Shown here: positions 27,523 to 36,736 of the stretch, in pieces
Layout: each line of letters opens with the position of its first letter
Position numbering within the stretch: position 1 is the first letter of the stretch
From: Acinetobacter nosocomialis NIPH 2119
GTDB taxonomy: Bacteria > Pseudomonadota > Gammaproteobacteria > Pseudomonadales > Moraxellaceae
Direction: 5' to 3'
Assembly: GCF_000368085.1 (NCBI RefSeq)
Contig: NZ_KB849239.1
Span: 2,456,170-2,520,169, forward strand
Length of the DNA stretch: 64,000 bases
Made by a program: the position numbers and the translations under genes
The notes under the pieces: generated by a model
Databases searched by the model: none
Told to the model about the DNA's origin: nothing
Seen by the model: only the letters and a program-made list of their open reading frames with translations

Positions 27523-28179
27523 TTACATCTGATCTTCTGGATATTGACCAGCGCTCAGAACAAAACCACCCACTTCTCTACGGCCATAAAGGATTGGCAC
27601 AGGATAACCTTGAGCGGCTGTTGTAACCGCACTACCAAAACCCTTGTTTGCTCTATTTCCATCCTGATTTTGATTTTGTATCGTATCAATTTTTGGCATG
27701 AGCATAGATGCCACACCCCCAACCGTCATACCGAAACCAGAAGCAATTAAAGCTGCACCTACAGTCGATGTGGCACCGAATGTGAAATATCCAACTACCA
27801 TCATCACAATGCCAAGTACAACTTGCAAAACCCCATTATTACCACCCGCACCCATAATGCGCGGGACAATATGAATAGTGTCAGCTTCAGTATTTAAATC
27901 AAGCTGATCTGCGCCGATGTTATCGCCAGTGATTAGACGCTTGGATTCATGGTCGTAAATTGCTGGACGTTTCTTGCCGCGTTTATTGCTTGAGCCTTTG
28001 CCTTTAAGAAAAATTGCAAAAGCTAAACCTTGTTCATGGGCATGTGTCATGAAGTGTTCAAAACCAATAATCTGCACGGATAATGCACGCATGGCTTCAC
28101 GTGTATTTGCGACATCGAGCTTAAATTCACGACCGAACTTTTGACCCAAGATGCCGTATAACCTAATTGTTTTTAACAT
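27523..28179 (-). CDS. Tail assembly protein I (TipI-like)
   Basis: 218 residues. An N-terminal ubiquitin-like region (KTIRLYGILGQKFGREFKLDV), a central Gly-rich hydrophobic pair of helices (VVLGIVMMVVGYFTFGATS, AALIASGFGMTVGGVA) and a C-terminal YPVPILYGRREVGG motif are all as in lambda gpI. Overlaps the K gene by 17 bases. Needed for tail-tip assembly together with K, L and J. Confidence 0.9.
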   Translation of the reverse strand: MLKTIRLYGILGQKFGREFKLDVANTREAMRALSVQIIGFEHFMTHAHEQGLAFAIFLKGKGSSNKRGKKRPAIYDHESKRLITGDNIGADQLDLNTEADTIHIVPRIMGAGGNNGVLQVVLGIVMMVVGYFTFGATSTVGAALIASGFGMTVGGVASMLMPKIDTIQNQNQDGNRANKGFGSAVTTAAQGYPVPILYGRREVGGFVLSAGQYPEDQM

Positions 28180-28954
28180 CTCTATGCCTCAAAATTTTTA
28201 CAGTACGTTCACGCCACTGCTGACCGTAAATTTCTCGTACTGATTTTCTGTTATACGGATGATGAAGTATTAAACTTGAACCTATACATTGCTCAGTTTG
28301 TTCCGTTTTAAGCTGTCCATTATCACCAAGCCAAACAACCGCATGATTAGGATGTTCAGTACGCCCAACACGACAAACAAGCATATCGCCATATTGTGGT
28401 GTATCGACCTCATAGAAGCCCGCTTTTTCATAATTTTCAAAGTAAAGTGATGGATGGTTTTTATCTTCCCACCATGCATCATCACGTTTAAAATCCATAA
28501 GCTCTATGCCCAATTCACGACTATAAAAATCACGTACTAGCGCATAGCAATCTTGCCAGCCATGAAAATAATTACGCCCCACTAAAGGGGCGCGATAGCC
28601 ACAAGGCTCGTAGACTTGAAAATCAAGATCCGGATATGAACAAATGACCCATGGTTTTTTATGCAGTTCTATTTGAACACGGTCCAAGTCAGTGGCTCTG
28701 GCAGTGCCATCTGGATGAGAATGGACATATGCTTGGATTTCTCCCTGACTTTCTGCAGAAATTAGATTATTAGGATCAATTTCAAAATTGGTAGTTTTAT
28801 CTTGCTTAATATTGCCGTTTTGATCATAAATTGTTGGTGCAATATTTTTGCATTGAATATACTTACCGTCGACTATTAATCCACAGCATTCTTCCGGATA
28901 AGCTTTTTCAGCATGGGCCATGATTGCTTTTTTAAGTTTTGCTGTAAGTTCCAT
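28163..28954 (-). CDS. Tail tip peptidase K (JAB metallopeptidase + NlpC/P60)
   Basis: 263 residues. N-terminal Mov34/JAB domain with E (YPEECCGLIV), HSHPDGTARATDLD. The C-terminal NlpC/P60 domain has Cys in GWQDCYALVRDFY and His in HPNHAVVWLG. This is the lambda gpK architecture, thought to act on ubiquitin-like gpI or on peptidoglycan during DNA entry. It starts six bases after the end of the L gene. Confidence 0.92.
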   Translation of the reverse strand: MELTAKLKKAIMAHAEKAYPEECCGLIVDGKYIQCKNIAPTIYDQNGNIKQDKTTNFEIDPNNLISAESQGEIQAYVHSHPDGTARATDLDRVQIELHKKPWVICSYPDLDFQVYEPCGYRAPLVGRNYFHGWQDCYALVRDFYSRELGIELMDFKRDDAWWEDKNHPSLYFENYEKAGFYEVDTPQYGDMLVCRVGRTEHPNHAVVWLGDNGQLKTEQTEQCIGSSLILHHPYNRKSVREIYGQQWRERTVKILRHRDVKNN

Positions 28955-28960
28955 ATTTCG

Positions 28961-29755
28961 TCATACCATACTAGATGCTGGAAAACCACCGAAGGGCAAT
29001 GGCTTATTCTTACCGAATCGGCATTCACAACCTGACATTCTGTAAGAGCAACGATCTAATGCCGGGTTATCTGTTGGCTCATCTTTTTCAGTAAACATTG
29101 CTGCGCCTGTGTAACCACACTCTTCCCCGCGATACTCCCAACCACAATAAGAAGTAATTTGACGAACAGGGATTTTTAAACCTTCAAAATCAATTGGGTT
29201 CGATAGTTCAAAAGTAACTTGTTGCGCATTTTCCGATGTCTTCTGTTCAATAAACCAAATTTGTTGCTTAGCCTCATTTGAAGCTGAAGCATTACCTGTA
29301 CTAAAATTTTCAGCATCAAGATATTTGGCCAAAGTAGTAATAACTTTTAGTTTAGCCCCTGCAAAGTCCTTAAATTGAAGACAATAAGCAGATAAAGCAT
29401 GCTGAATGCCATTAATATTATTTGCCATCGTCAATGTAGGTGCAGAAGCTTTACCATCACTTCGCATTTCAAGACCAGACACCTCAAGTGCCATCGGTTC
29501 AAAAACTTGACCTTGCCAGATAATATTTCGGTTCCATACCTTCTGGTCACCAACATCGAATATCTTTCCAATGCTGCCAGAATCGGCACCAATTAAACCT
29601 TCGGAACCAATTGACGTATAAATTTTTTGCCAGTCTTGAAAAGATATATGACCATGGAAACGTAAAATGCCAGCACCTAAGCTACTGGCATCTAGTTCAA
29701 ATAGATGAATAAGGCCATCAACATATAATTTCTGAAAATCACTATTCAGACTCAT
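28961..29755 (-). CDS. Minor tail protein L, probable iron-sulfur protein
   Basis: 264 residues. The central part and four C-terminal cysteines (SYCGWEYRGEECGY, then DRCSYRMSGCECRFG) match lambda gpL, whose C-terminal domain binds a [4Fe-4S] cluster. Component of the tail tip. Its first 14 bases overlap the preceding fibre gene. Confidence 0.9.
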   Translation of the reverse strand: MSLNSDFQKLYVDGLIHLFELDASSLGAGILRFHGHISFQDWQKIYTSIGSEGLIGADSGSIGKIFDVGDQKVWNRNIIWQGQVFEPMALEVSGLEMRSDGKASAPTLTMANNINGIQHALSAYCLQFKDFAGAKLKVITTLAKYLDAENFSTGNASASNEAKQQIWFIEQKTSENAQQVTFELSNPIDFEGLKIPVRQITSYCGWEYRGEECGYTGAAMFTEKDEPTDNPALDRCSYRMSGCECRFGKNKPLPFGGFPASSMV

Positions 29756-30902
29756 GGATTACCTCATCAAAAATTGGATTTCCATCTTTATCTTTAACTT
29801 GAACATCGTCAAAGACAGGATTACCTTCGCTATCAACTGCTTGTACCCATTCAAGTACTGGTTCACCATTTTCATTAATTACAGGCTGTTTTGTGAGAGT
29901 TGCCATTCCTGAAGAGTCTGTGACCAGATAAGTTTCTTTTTTCTGGAAAGGTTTTCCATCTACCATGACAACTTTACCTTCATCATCAATAAGTTCAGTT
30001 AAGCGGGTCATAAAGGTAGGCTGCATTGAATATTTGATTTGCTGAACCATACGCGGTTGTTTTTCAGTGCGTGGCACCTTTCTAATAATTTTTCGTTTAA
30101 CTGTATTTAAACGAATATCGATCCAGCGCGGCTCACCATTTGCATTGTTTGGAATATCGATTGGTGCATCAAGATTGGCAACAATGTCACCCTCTTCATT
30201 TAGCTTTTTCTTGAAGGTTTTAATTTCAAGATCACCATTCTCTAAAGTTTGATATTCAACTGCACAAATCTTATTACCGTGAGTATCGGTTGGAATTTCA
30301 ATCCACCAGCCTTCTTTCGCAAATCCTGAAGACCCTTTAACAAGGTAATGACCAACATCTAGTTTCTCAAAGGAAAGTGGCTGTTCAGCAGCTTCTTCAT
30401 TGGGTTCAATTTTATCTGCAAACAATTTAACAACTGGTGATGCATTCTTTAAAAATCCATTAGCATCAACTGTTGTATTTGATGAAGTTCGGAAAAAATA
30501 TTTAGCTGTAAAATCGGTTGAACCATCTGTCCAACCAGCAGCTTTTACATCACCACTGAATGGACCAAAAGATATTGCCACATTCGTATCTTGAGTCTTC
30601 ATGTAAAGCGTAGGAGCGTAAAGCTGGAAAACATTGCCACTATCTGCTCTGAAAATTCTAGATTGGTTTTGAACAATATTTTTGACATCACTTAAAGTAT
30701 TTACATTTAAATGTGATGAACCCATGTAACCAAAGCCAAAAGCACCGACTTCCATTACATTTCCAGCTTGAGTACCAACCAAACGACTAGCTGCATGGGT
30801 ATTATTTGTAAAGTTTTCATTCATTTTTGCGCCAGTTGAACGGAATGTATCACCGCCTGCGCCAGTCGGAGCTGAACCAAGATTAACTGTTTGAATTGTC
30901 AT
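29742..30902 (-). CDS. Phage tail fibre-like protein
   Basis: 386 residues from the ATG at 30902. N-terminus TVNLGSAPTGAGGDTFRSTG is a motif common to the virion-attachment end of phage fibres and tail proteins. The centre looks beta-rich. The C-terminus has repeated GEPVLEWVQAVDSEGNPVFDD and KDKDGNPIFDE units, like intramolecular beta-hairpin repeats. Inserted between lambda M and L homologues, a place with no fibre in lambda. No pectate-lyase or depolymerase motif was seen. Reading frame continues upstream through a terminator, but no start is credible there. Confidence 0.8.
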   Translation of the reverse strand: MTIQTVNLGSAPTGAGGDTFRSTGAKMNENFTNNTHAASRLVGTQAGNVMEVGAFGFGYMGSSHLNVNTLSDVKNIVQNQSRIFRADSGNVFQLYAPTLYMKTQDTNVAISFGPFSGDVKAAGWTDGSTDFTAKYFFRTSSNTTVDANGFLKNASPVVKLFADKIEPNEEAAEQPLSFEKLDVGHYLVKGSSGFAKEGWWIEIPTDTHGNKICAVEYQTLENGDLEIKTFKKKLNEEGDIVANLDAPIDIPNNANGEPRWIDIRLNTVKRKIIRKVPRTEKQPRMVQQIKYSMQPTFMTRLTELIDDEGKVVMVDGKPFQKKETYLVTDSSGMATLTKQPVINENGEPVLEWVQAVDSEGNPVFDDVQVKDKDGNPIFDEVIHESE

Positions 30903-30915
30903 TTTCTTACTCGCA

Positions 30916-30943
30916 TAAAAAAAGCCCCTAAAAAAGGGGCTTT
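30916..30943 (-). terminator. Intrinsic terminator
   Basis: AAAGCCCC / GGGGCTTT stem followed by a T7 run on the minus strand, between tail gene M and the fibre gene. Confidence 0.85.
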
Positions 30944-30957
30944 GAAGAGATTTAAAA

Positions 30958-31299
30958 TTAAGGGTAAAAGACTTGGGTAAATGTTGTGGAAATCTTCCAG
31001 GTGCCTGAACCACGATCAACTAACTGATAGTCTCCAGCTTTCACACGGATGAGACCATCCTTTGGCGATTGCCAATAAAAGGAATCAGCACCCTTATGAT
31101 CATCTAAAAATTTCTTAATTTCAGTTATTAAGCTTTCTGAGTCAGTTCTTGTGAAATTCCACGAACCCTTTCGGTTATTAATTCCTACTGATATATTTTG
31201 TTCATACCCATCGCCAAATTTAGAAGACAAGGTATTAAAACTTTGGGTTCCAGAATTTTCAGCCAAGCTTTCAGCCCATGTAAATAAACGTTCACTCAT
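30958..31299 (-). CDS. Minor tail protein M
   Basis: 113 residues. LSSKFGDGYEQNISVGINN and TFTQVFYP are the typical ends of the lambda gpM family. Baseplate/tail-tip distal component, three bases after the tape-measure gene. Confidence 0.9.
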   Translation of the reverse strand: MSERLFTWAESLAENSGTQSFNTLSSKFGDGYEQNISVGINNRKGSWNFTRTDSESLITEIKKFLDDHKGADSFYWQSPKDGLIRVKAGDYQLVDRGSGTWKISTTFTQVFYP

Positions 31300-31302
31300 A
31301 AA

Positions 31303-34300
31303 TTATTTACCTTTAATTGCATTAGCTAATGGATACCCCTGCCTTAAGTTCCTGGCAATACCAGCATCTACTCTTTGATCAACCATTTTTCCAATTGTCA
31401 CCATTAAGTTGCCATCAGCATCTTGGGAGGTTTCGACCTTATCATTCCCATAGTTGTTGATCGTGACTTTAACCCCAGAACCGCCAGATTGTTGATTTGC
31501 CATAAACCGGGTTAAATCTTGGTTTTGACGTGGTGATAAAACACGTTCACCTTCATCTAACAAGTATGTTGATTCAGAAGGGACATAATCTAAACCACCA
31601 TGTGCAATACCTGCGATTGTCTGTGCACCGATCAAACCTGCTTGCGCATAGCCCATAGCCAGCATTGCTTCAGATGCAGCAATCTTGGCACCAAAAAAAG
31701 GTATCGTTGCATCAGCAGCAACCTGAGCCGCCGCAACATGTGCAGCCACAAGAGTGGATGCAATTGAGAATGCTTGTTGCATAACAAACATAGCTTTATA
31801 GGCAGCAGATTGTTCACCATTTGCATCTTTAACCGATTGGGTTAGCTGAGACCAGGTGTTTTGTGCCTGACCCAACAAATTACCCCAAAGGTTAAGTTGT
31901 TCTAAATGCTGTGACTTGACTAAATCTTGCTCCTCTTTAGCATATTGCAAACTTAAAGCTTTCTTTGCCTCGAGATACTTACGATAAGTATCATTTAATT
32001 GTTTATAGCGCTCTTGATCAGAAAGAGTCTGATCATCAAGAGTGGCTTTTTGGCTTTGAGTTAGTAAATCACCTAACTGAGAATAACCATCTTGATGTTG
32101 TGTACCTAGTTTCCACATTGCAAGCCGCTTTGGCGCTAATGTTCCCTCAGCAGTTGCGTTTGCTGCCATGCCAGCAATTTGTCCTACTGGGCCATTTAAA
32201 GCCTCAAATGCCAATTGTCTTGAAACAATAATTTCTTGATTGGCCTTAACCTCCTCTTTTACACGGTTATCTTCATAACGCATCCACTCTTCAATGGCTT
32301 TTGCATATCGTTCATCTTCACGTTTCAAAAGTAAATCACGAGTTTTAGGATCATTCGCGAAATTTGTACGGACTTTTTGAACTTTTTCATTATGTTCATT
32401 TTCAAGCTTTTCCCAAGAATTATAATAACTCTCTCGAATAGCTTGTTGATCCTCTAATGATTTAGTGACAGCTTTAGTTTCATCTTGAAGATATTTTTCA
32501 AAATCTTTGGATGTAGAACCACCTGCACCATTTAAGAATGCAATACGAGCTTTATAATTAGACCAATACTCATCATTAACTGGTCCAATTTTTGTATTCT
32601 TTTGAACATTTCCTTCACCTGCATGATATGAACGAATTGTTTTCTCTAAATCACCATTAAAAAGTTTCCTAAGATAAGTAAGATATTTAATGGCCCCTTC
32701 AGCAGATTGTTGAACATTGTAACGATCCTGAACACCATACTGCTTTGCAGTTGCTGGCAAAAATTGAAAAGCCCCGGCTGCTCCAGTCTCCGCATTATAA
32801 GCTTTAGGATTTCCTCTTGATTCCTGCATCATTAAGGCTGACAGAGTCCCCAGTGGAAACCCCGCTTTTTGCTCAAGACTGGCAAAGTTATACTGTTTTG
32901 CCGCTGCCTGAACTGTTGCATTAACAGAAAGTAACTTCTGCTGTTTTTCATACTCTTTAGTTTGAGCCTTAACGGATTCAGTAATCTTGTCTTGAAGGTT
33001 TTTAACCTCTTGCTGCAATGCAAATTGCTTATCAGCAATTTTCTTTTGCTCGGCAGTCAAATTTTGTGAAAACGGAATTTTATTGTCTTCACGGAACTTG
33101 GTCATAAATGTTGCATAATCTAAAGCATTCTGATTACTGCCACTTGCTTTAACAGTATTAATAAAATACTGATTCTTTAAGTTTTCCTTTGCTGCACTTG
33201 CCTGAAGGTCTTTAGTTTTTTGAAGCTCAATATTCTTTTGTCGAATAGCTTCAGCTTCACCGTTATGAGCTTGTACTGCTTTTGGTGTAGTATCCACTAA
33301 AGCATCACGAGCCGTTTTTGCATTGTTATATGCAACCTTACTTTGATCATAACTTACTGAAAGCTGATTAATTTTTAACTTCTGGTCATCTGTTAAAAAA
33401 TTAAGCTTTTGGATTGATTTATTAAAATCATCAGATGATAACGCACCACTACTATAAGCATTATAAAGCTTACGGATGGTATCGATTTTTTCGTCTGAGA
33501 TTGGAATTGCTTCTACAAAAGCACTTAAGTTAGAGCCAGCAACAGTATAAGAAACTCTTAATTCATCAACTTGCTTTTTGAGTTCATGCAATGTTGTATT
33601 TTTCTGAGCAACACTTAATTTTTCATATTTATCTCTAAGTTCATCTACAGATTGTTTTTGAAGATCAAGGGACTCAACCGTACTTGATGAACTATCTTTT
33701 AAAAGTAAATATGATGCGGCCACCCCAGCAACGGTTAAACCCAAACCTACTGGACCACCTAGGATGCCCAATAAACTTCGCCCAACCCCTATTGAAGCAC
33801 CTTGAACTGCATTTAATCTTGACTGAGCAACAGTTAACTCATTCGTTACCACAGACTCCAGCTTTTTAAGCTCAGCCATACGTGTGACAGTTGCCATTCG
33901 ACCCTGTGCGGAAATTTGGGCTTTTAAACGTTCAATTTCTAAAGCCTTTTCAGCAGCAATCAACGTGAGAGTACTTTGAGCTTTTGCGACATCAGCCAAA
34001 GCTGCGGCTTTTTCCATATTAGTCGCTGTAATTTGAACAGCAGTTTGTTCAATTAACTGCTTTGTTTTTGCATAACCTGCAACAACTGAATTGTAAATGG
34101 AGGGTATATAAGTTCCGGCATAAAAAGCAGCCCCAACCATAAGAACATCTGTTGTCTTATCTAAGTTATCTGCAAGAGTACTAATTCCATCAGCCAAAAC
34201 AACTGACACACCAGAGCTTTTCGATGCTTCACCAACAAATTTTGTTAATTCATTGTTTAATTTAGTGAAAGCTTGTCCTACTGTTTTATCAGTTTTATTG

Positions 34301-35073
34301 TATAACTGATCAACACTATCCCCAGCTTTAAGCAAAGATTTAACAATAACATCTCCAGTTAACTCACCTTGAAGCATCATTTGTCGAAGCTCGCCACGAG
34401 TTTTACCTAATCCCCTTGCCATAGCATCAAGTACACCAGAAGCGTTATCGTTCATTGAGTTGAACTCTTCAGCCTGTAATTTATTACTTGCCAATGCTTG
34501 GCCGAACTGAGTTAATGCGTCTTGAGCTGCTGAAGCACTTGAACCACTCATTGCAGTTGCTTTTGCTACTGTTTCAGTTAAACGGGCAGTTTCTTTTTGA
34601 TCAATATTTAAAGTTTTTGAATTTGCAGAAAATTTAGAATAAATATCTGCAACACCATCCCAAGCAGCGCCAGTTTTTTGAGCAATATTAAAAGTAGAGG
34701 TAGATGCTTCTGCAAGCTCTGCTTGCGACTGAGTTACTAATTTTAGGCGGTTATTAAGCGAAATATAATCATCTGATTTACCAATTATTTCATTAATTGA
34801 GACCCCAGCTACAACCGACTTAACAGATGAAGCTAAAAGGCTATAACTTTTAGCCATCATTGATATTTGACGGTCTTGGCGTTCCAGAGTTCTAGAAAAA
34901 TCATCGACCTGGGCTTGAGTACGTTTAACCTCACTTTTAACGCTATCATAGCCTTTGGTCATGGTATTGGCAGAGTTTTGTGCAATCTTCTCAGCCTTCG
35001 CCATACCCGTTTCAAATTTTGCAGTATTAGCCTCTAGCAAAATTTCAACACGTTTTAAAAGATCATCTGCCAT
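31303..35073 (-). CDS. Tape measure protein with lytic transglycosylase domain
   Basis: 1256 residues. The N-terminal tape_meas domain (SLLASSVKSVVAGVSINEIIG and DALTQFGQALASNKL) is followed by a central hydrophobic pair, long coiled coils and an SLT lysozyme-like domain at about residues 740-860 (the catalytic Glu in MMQESRGNPKAYN, GAFQFLPATAKQYG, SYHAGEGNV). At the usual 1.5 angstrom per residue this predicts a tail of roughly 190 nm. The transglycosylase likely helps DNA injection through peptidoglycan. AGGAAA precedes the ATG. Confidence 0.94.
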   Translation of the reverse strand: MADDLLKRVEILLEANTAKFETGMAKAEKIAQNSANTMTKGYDSVKSEVKRTQAQVDDFSRTLERQDRQISMMAKSYSLLASSVKSVVAGVSINEIIGKSDDYISLNNRLKLVTQSQAELAEASTSTFNIAQKTGAAWDGVADIYSKFSANSKTLNIDQKETARLTETVAKATAMSGSSASAAQDALTQFGQALASNKLQAEEFNSMNDNASGVLDAMARGLGKTRGELRQMMLQGELTGDVIVKSLLKAGDSVDQLYNKTDKTVGQAFTKLNNELTKFVGEASKSSGVSVVLADGISTLADNLDKTTDVLMVGAAFYAGTYIPSIYNSVVAGYAKTKQLIEQTAVQITATNMEKAAALADVAKAQSTLTLIAAEKALEIERLKAQISAQGRMATVTRMAELKKLESVVTNELTVAQSRLNAVQGASIGVGRSLLGILGGPVGLGLTVAGVAASYLLLKDSSSSTVESLDLQKQSVDELRDKYEKLSVAQKNTTLHELKKQVDELRVSYTVAGSNLSAFVEAIPISDEKIDTIRKLYNAYSSGALSSDDFNKSIQKLNFLTDDQKLKINQLSVSYDQSKVAYNNAKTARDALVDTTPKAVQAHNGEAEAIRQKNIELQKTKDLQASAAKENLKNQYFINTVKASGSNQNALDYATFMTKFREDNKIPFSQNLTAEQKKIADKQFALQQEVKNLQDKITESVKAQTKEYEKQQKLLSVNATVQAAAKQYNFASLEQKAGFPLGTLSALMMQESRGNPKAYNAETGAAGAFQFLPATAKQYGVQDRYNVQQSAEGAIKYLTYLRKLFNGDLEKTIRSYHAGEGNVQKNTKIGPVNDEYWSNYKARIAFLNGAGGSTSKDFEKYLQDETKAVTKSLEDQQAIRESYYNSWEKLENEHNEKVQKVRTNFANDPKTRDLLLKREDERYAKAIEEWMRYEDNRVKEEVKANQEIIVSRQLAFEALNGPVGQIAGMAANATAEGTLAPKRLAMWKLGTQHQDGYSQLGDLLTQSQKATLDDQTLSDQERYKQLNDTYRKYLEAKKALSLQYAKEEQDLVKSQHLEQLNLWGNLLGQAQNTWSQLTQSVKDANGEQSAAYKAMFVMQQAFSIASTLVAAHVAAAQVAADATIPFFGAKIAASEAMLAMGYAQAGLIGAQTIAGIAHGGLDYVPSESTYLLDEGERVLSPRQNQDLTRFMANQQSGGSGVKVTINNYGNDKVETSQDADGNLMVTIGKMVDQRVDAGIARNLRQGYPLANAIKGK

Positions 35074-35091
35074 TTTATTTTCCTATAGACA

Positions 35092-35122
35092 TAAAAAAAC
35101 CCTGCTAATGCAGGGTTCTTTT
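35092..35122. terminator. Intrinsic terminator, usable from both sides
   Basis: AACCCTGC / GCAGGGTT stem flanked by A7 and T-rich runs, between the lipoprotein gene and the tape measure gene. Confidence 0.88.
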
Positions 35123-35133
35123 TTTAGAGTTAA

Positions 35134-35514
35134 CTAAATCTTTTCTTTACATGCTGGTGATACCAAGTTTCCACCGTCATCTTTTTGTAGTGTATATCCA
35201 CCACCAACAGCATAATTCAATTTCATGACCTGTGGAGATATTTGAATTAATTTCCAATATGTACCATCTTGTGAATATAATCGATCATTAGATAATTTAA
35301 CTGACATTACTCTAGCGCTCCCAAGATGATCTTGACAGATTATTCCAGTACCGTCTGATTTTAGCTTTAATGTTGCTACTAATGTATTAAATTGACCAGT
35401 CCATAAACCACTTATATTATTTGATGAAGTTGGTACGATAGAAAAATAATCATGTGTCGTAGCACAACTATATAATCCCATAGTACAGCTAAGTAGCAGA
35501 ATTATTTTCTTCAC
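35134..35514 (-). CDS. Prophage lipoprotein, candidate superinfection-exclusion or moron protein
   Basis: 126 residues. N-terminal MKKIILLLSCTMGLYSC signal with a GLYSC lipobox-like site. The mature part is compact and probably beta-rich, with WTGQFNTLVATLKLKSDGTG. It sits between the G/T chaperone genes and the tape measure gene, where lambda-like phages have no gene, and has a terminator immediately downstream. I do not recognise the family. Phage lipoproteins at such positions (for example T5 Llp) block receptors for superinfecting phages, so that role is possible. Confidence 0.72.
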   Translation of the reverse strand: MKKIILLLSCTMGLYSCATTHDYFSIVPTSSNNISGLWTGQFNTLVATLKLKSDGTGIICQDHLGSARVMSVKLSNDRLYSQDGTYWKLIQISPQVMKLNYAVGGGYTLQKDDGGNLVSPACKEKI

Positions 35515-35577
35515 AATCTAACCCCTTACTAATAAGAGGTCAGAATATAATCTTTTTTAAACAACCAAAGCAAATAA

Positions 35578-35886
35578 CTAACTAAACAATGCCATTCTTG
35601 CCTTAATATCATCCATCACATCTTCAACAGTTCGTTCTTGATGCGGCTGGAATAATAAAAAGTCCGATAAACCAAACCCATTATCTGGACAATTCACATC
35701 AAAAACTGTTTTCGCAATATTCGCCTGGAATACATTTTCGCGCTGCATTCCAATAGGCTCTAAAATGTTAAATGCCTGCCAATATTGATATTCATGATAT
35801 GTCATCGTCCTTTCTAATTCGCCGACAGTCCGACCTAAGCGTAGAGCTAATTGAAATCTGAATTTTAGATCGGGTCGGCTTTTTAG
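35578..35886 (-). CDS. Tail assembly chaperone T part, made by -1 frameshift from G
   Basis: Frame open from the slippery site A AAA AAC (35886-35892) to the stop at 35578. It has no stop codon in the -1 frame between the G gene and a late in-frame ATG at 35805. The translated overlap reads FQLALRLGRTVGELERTMTY, the conserved T-domain start that would be lost with an ATG start at 35805. Fused to G it gives a protein of about 225 residues (123 + 102) like lambda gpGT. Chaperones the tape measure protein during tail assembly and is absent from the mature tail. Confidence 0.88.
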   Translation of the reverse strand, partial: LKSRPDLKFRFQLALRLGRTVGELERTMTYHEYQYWQAFNILEPIGMQRENVFQANIAKTVFDVNCPDNGFGLSDFLLFQPHQERTVEDVMDDIKARMALFS

Positions 35887-36254
35887 TTTTTTAACTGTTC
35901 TGGTTCTTTACCTGCTTCACGCTCAGCATTAATTTCAGCCATCGTTTTAATGCCATTGTGCTTATATATTTTTTTAAGCAATTCATCAGCAATATGACCA
36001 GGTATTTTTTTAATCTGATCATTAGTTAATTCTTTAAGAGAAAGCTCTCCAGTTTCAGGATCACAGACAGAACCCTTAATAATAATTGGGATTGAATCAT
36101 TTTCTGCTGTAACCCATGCATCACGATCTTCTAGGCTTAAGCGCTTAAGACCTATACGGCCAAGACCCTCAACTTCATCAATAATGAAATCTTTGTTTTC
36201 AGCAACTGCTAAAAATGCCGCAGCCAATCCAACTGCTACTGTCTTACTTGTCAT
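35883..36254 (-). CDS. Tail assembly chaperone G
   Basis: 123 residues, 0-frame product ending QLKN then TAA immediately after the slippery heptamer. Contains LGRIGLKRLSLEDRDAWV, typical of phage tail-chaperone families. In lambda gpG and gpGT are made at about 30:1, and the ratio matters for tail assembly. Located between major tail protein and tape measure, as expected. Confidence 0.88.
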   Translation of the reverse strand: MTSKTVAVGLAAAFLAVAENKDFIIDEVEGLGRIGLKRLSLEDRDAWVTAENDSIPIIIKGSVCDPETGELSLKELTNDQIKKIPGHIADELLKKIYKHNGIKTMAEINAEREAGKEPEQLKN

Positions 36255-36275
36255 GTTTCATTTTCCTATTAAGAA

Positions 36276-36298
36276 TAAAGCCCGCTTAGCGGGCTTAT
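36276..36298 (-). terminator. Intrinsic terminator after major tail protein
   Basis: AAGCCCGCT / AGCGGGCTT stem with short TTTATT tail on the minus strand. Confidence 0.65.
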
Positions 36299-36301
36299 GT
36301 A

Positions 36302-36733
36302 TTAAGGGGTAGTCGTTTTGGTTACTTTTCCATTGACTGCAATAGTCAACTTAAAGCGGTTTTTCTTATTGGCCGCACGCACTGGTGAAAGTTCAGTAAT
36401 TGTTCCCTGAAATGTATATGTAGTAGCAGCATCATCAGGAAGTACAACTTTCCAATCGATCATTTCACCATCTTCAAAATATTGTTCCAACTCTTGCTGT
36501 TGAACACTACCTGAAATCATTAAAAGCTCATATGCGAGATCGTCAGCACTAATTACACCCGCAGCAATAGTTTCTTTATGCGTTGATTTAACCGTGGTGA
36601 TGTCATCAACTTCACGTTTTTTTGTTGGCAAAGGACTATCAGTGACTTCAAGCAATTCTGAAAATGCCTGTGCTACTGGTAATTTGTAGGAAATTACAAT
36701 TCCCTGTGAATCAATTAAAGCCTTATCAGCCAT
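36302..36733 (-). CDS. Major tail tube protein
   Basis: 143 residues. Beta-rich with EVDDITTVKSTHKET and TYTFQGTITELSP, features of siphophage tail tube proteins. It is followed by the G/T chaperones, the standard order. A terminator directly after it would favour high monocistronic expression. Confidence 0.85.
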   Translation of the reverse strand: MADKALIDSQGIVISYKLPVAQAFSELLEVTDSPLPTKKREVDDITTVKSTHKETIAAGVISADDLAYELLMISGSVQQQELEQYFEDGEMIDWKVVLPDDAATTYTFQGTITELSPVRAANKKNRFKLTIAVNGKVTKTTTP

Positions 36734-36736
36734 GTC

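Noticed and set aside
30903..31019. Upstream extension of the 386-residue fibre
   Set aside because: It would read through the terminator at 30916-30943 and overlap the M gene; the ATG at 30902 has a proper ribosome-binding site.
35578..35805. Independent 75-residue gene starting at the ATG at 35805
   Set aside because: The conserved T-domain start lies upstream of this ATG in the -1 frame of G, so the frameshift product is the better explanation.
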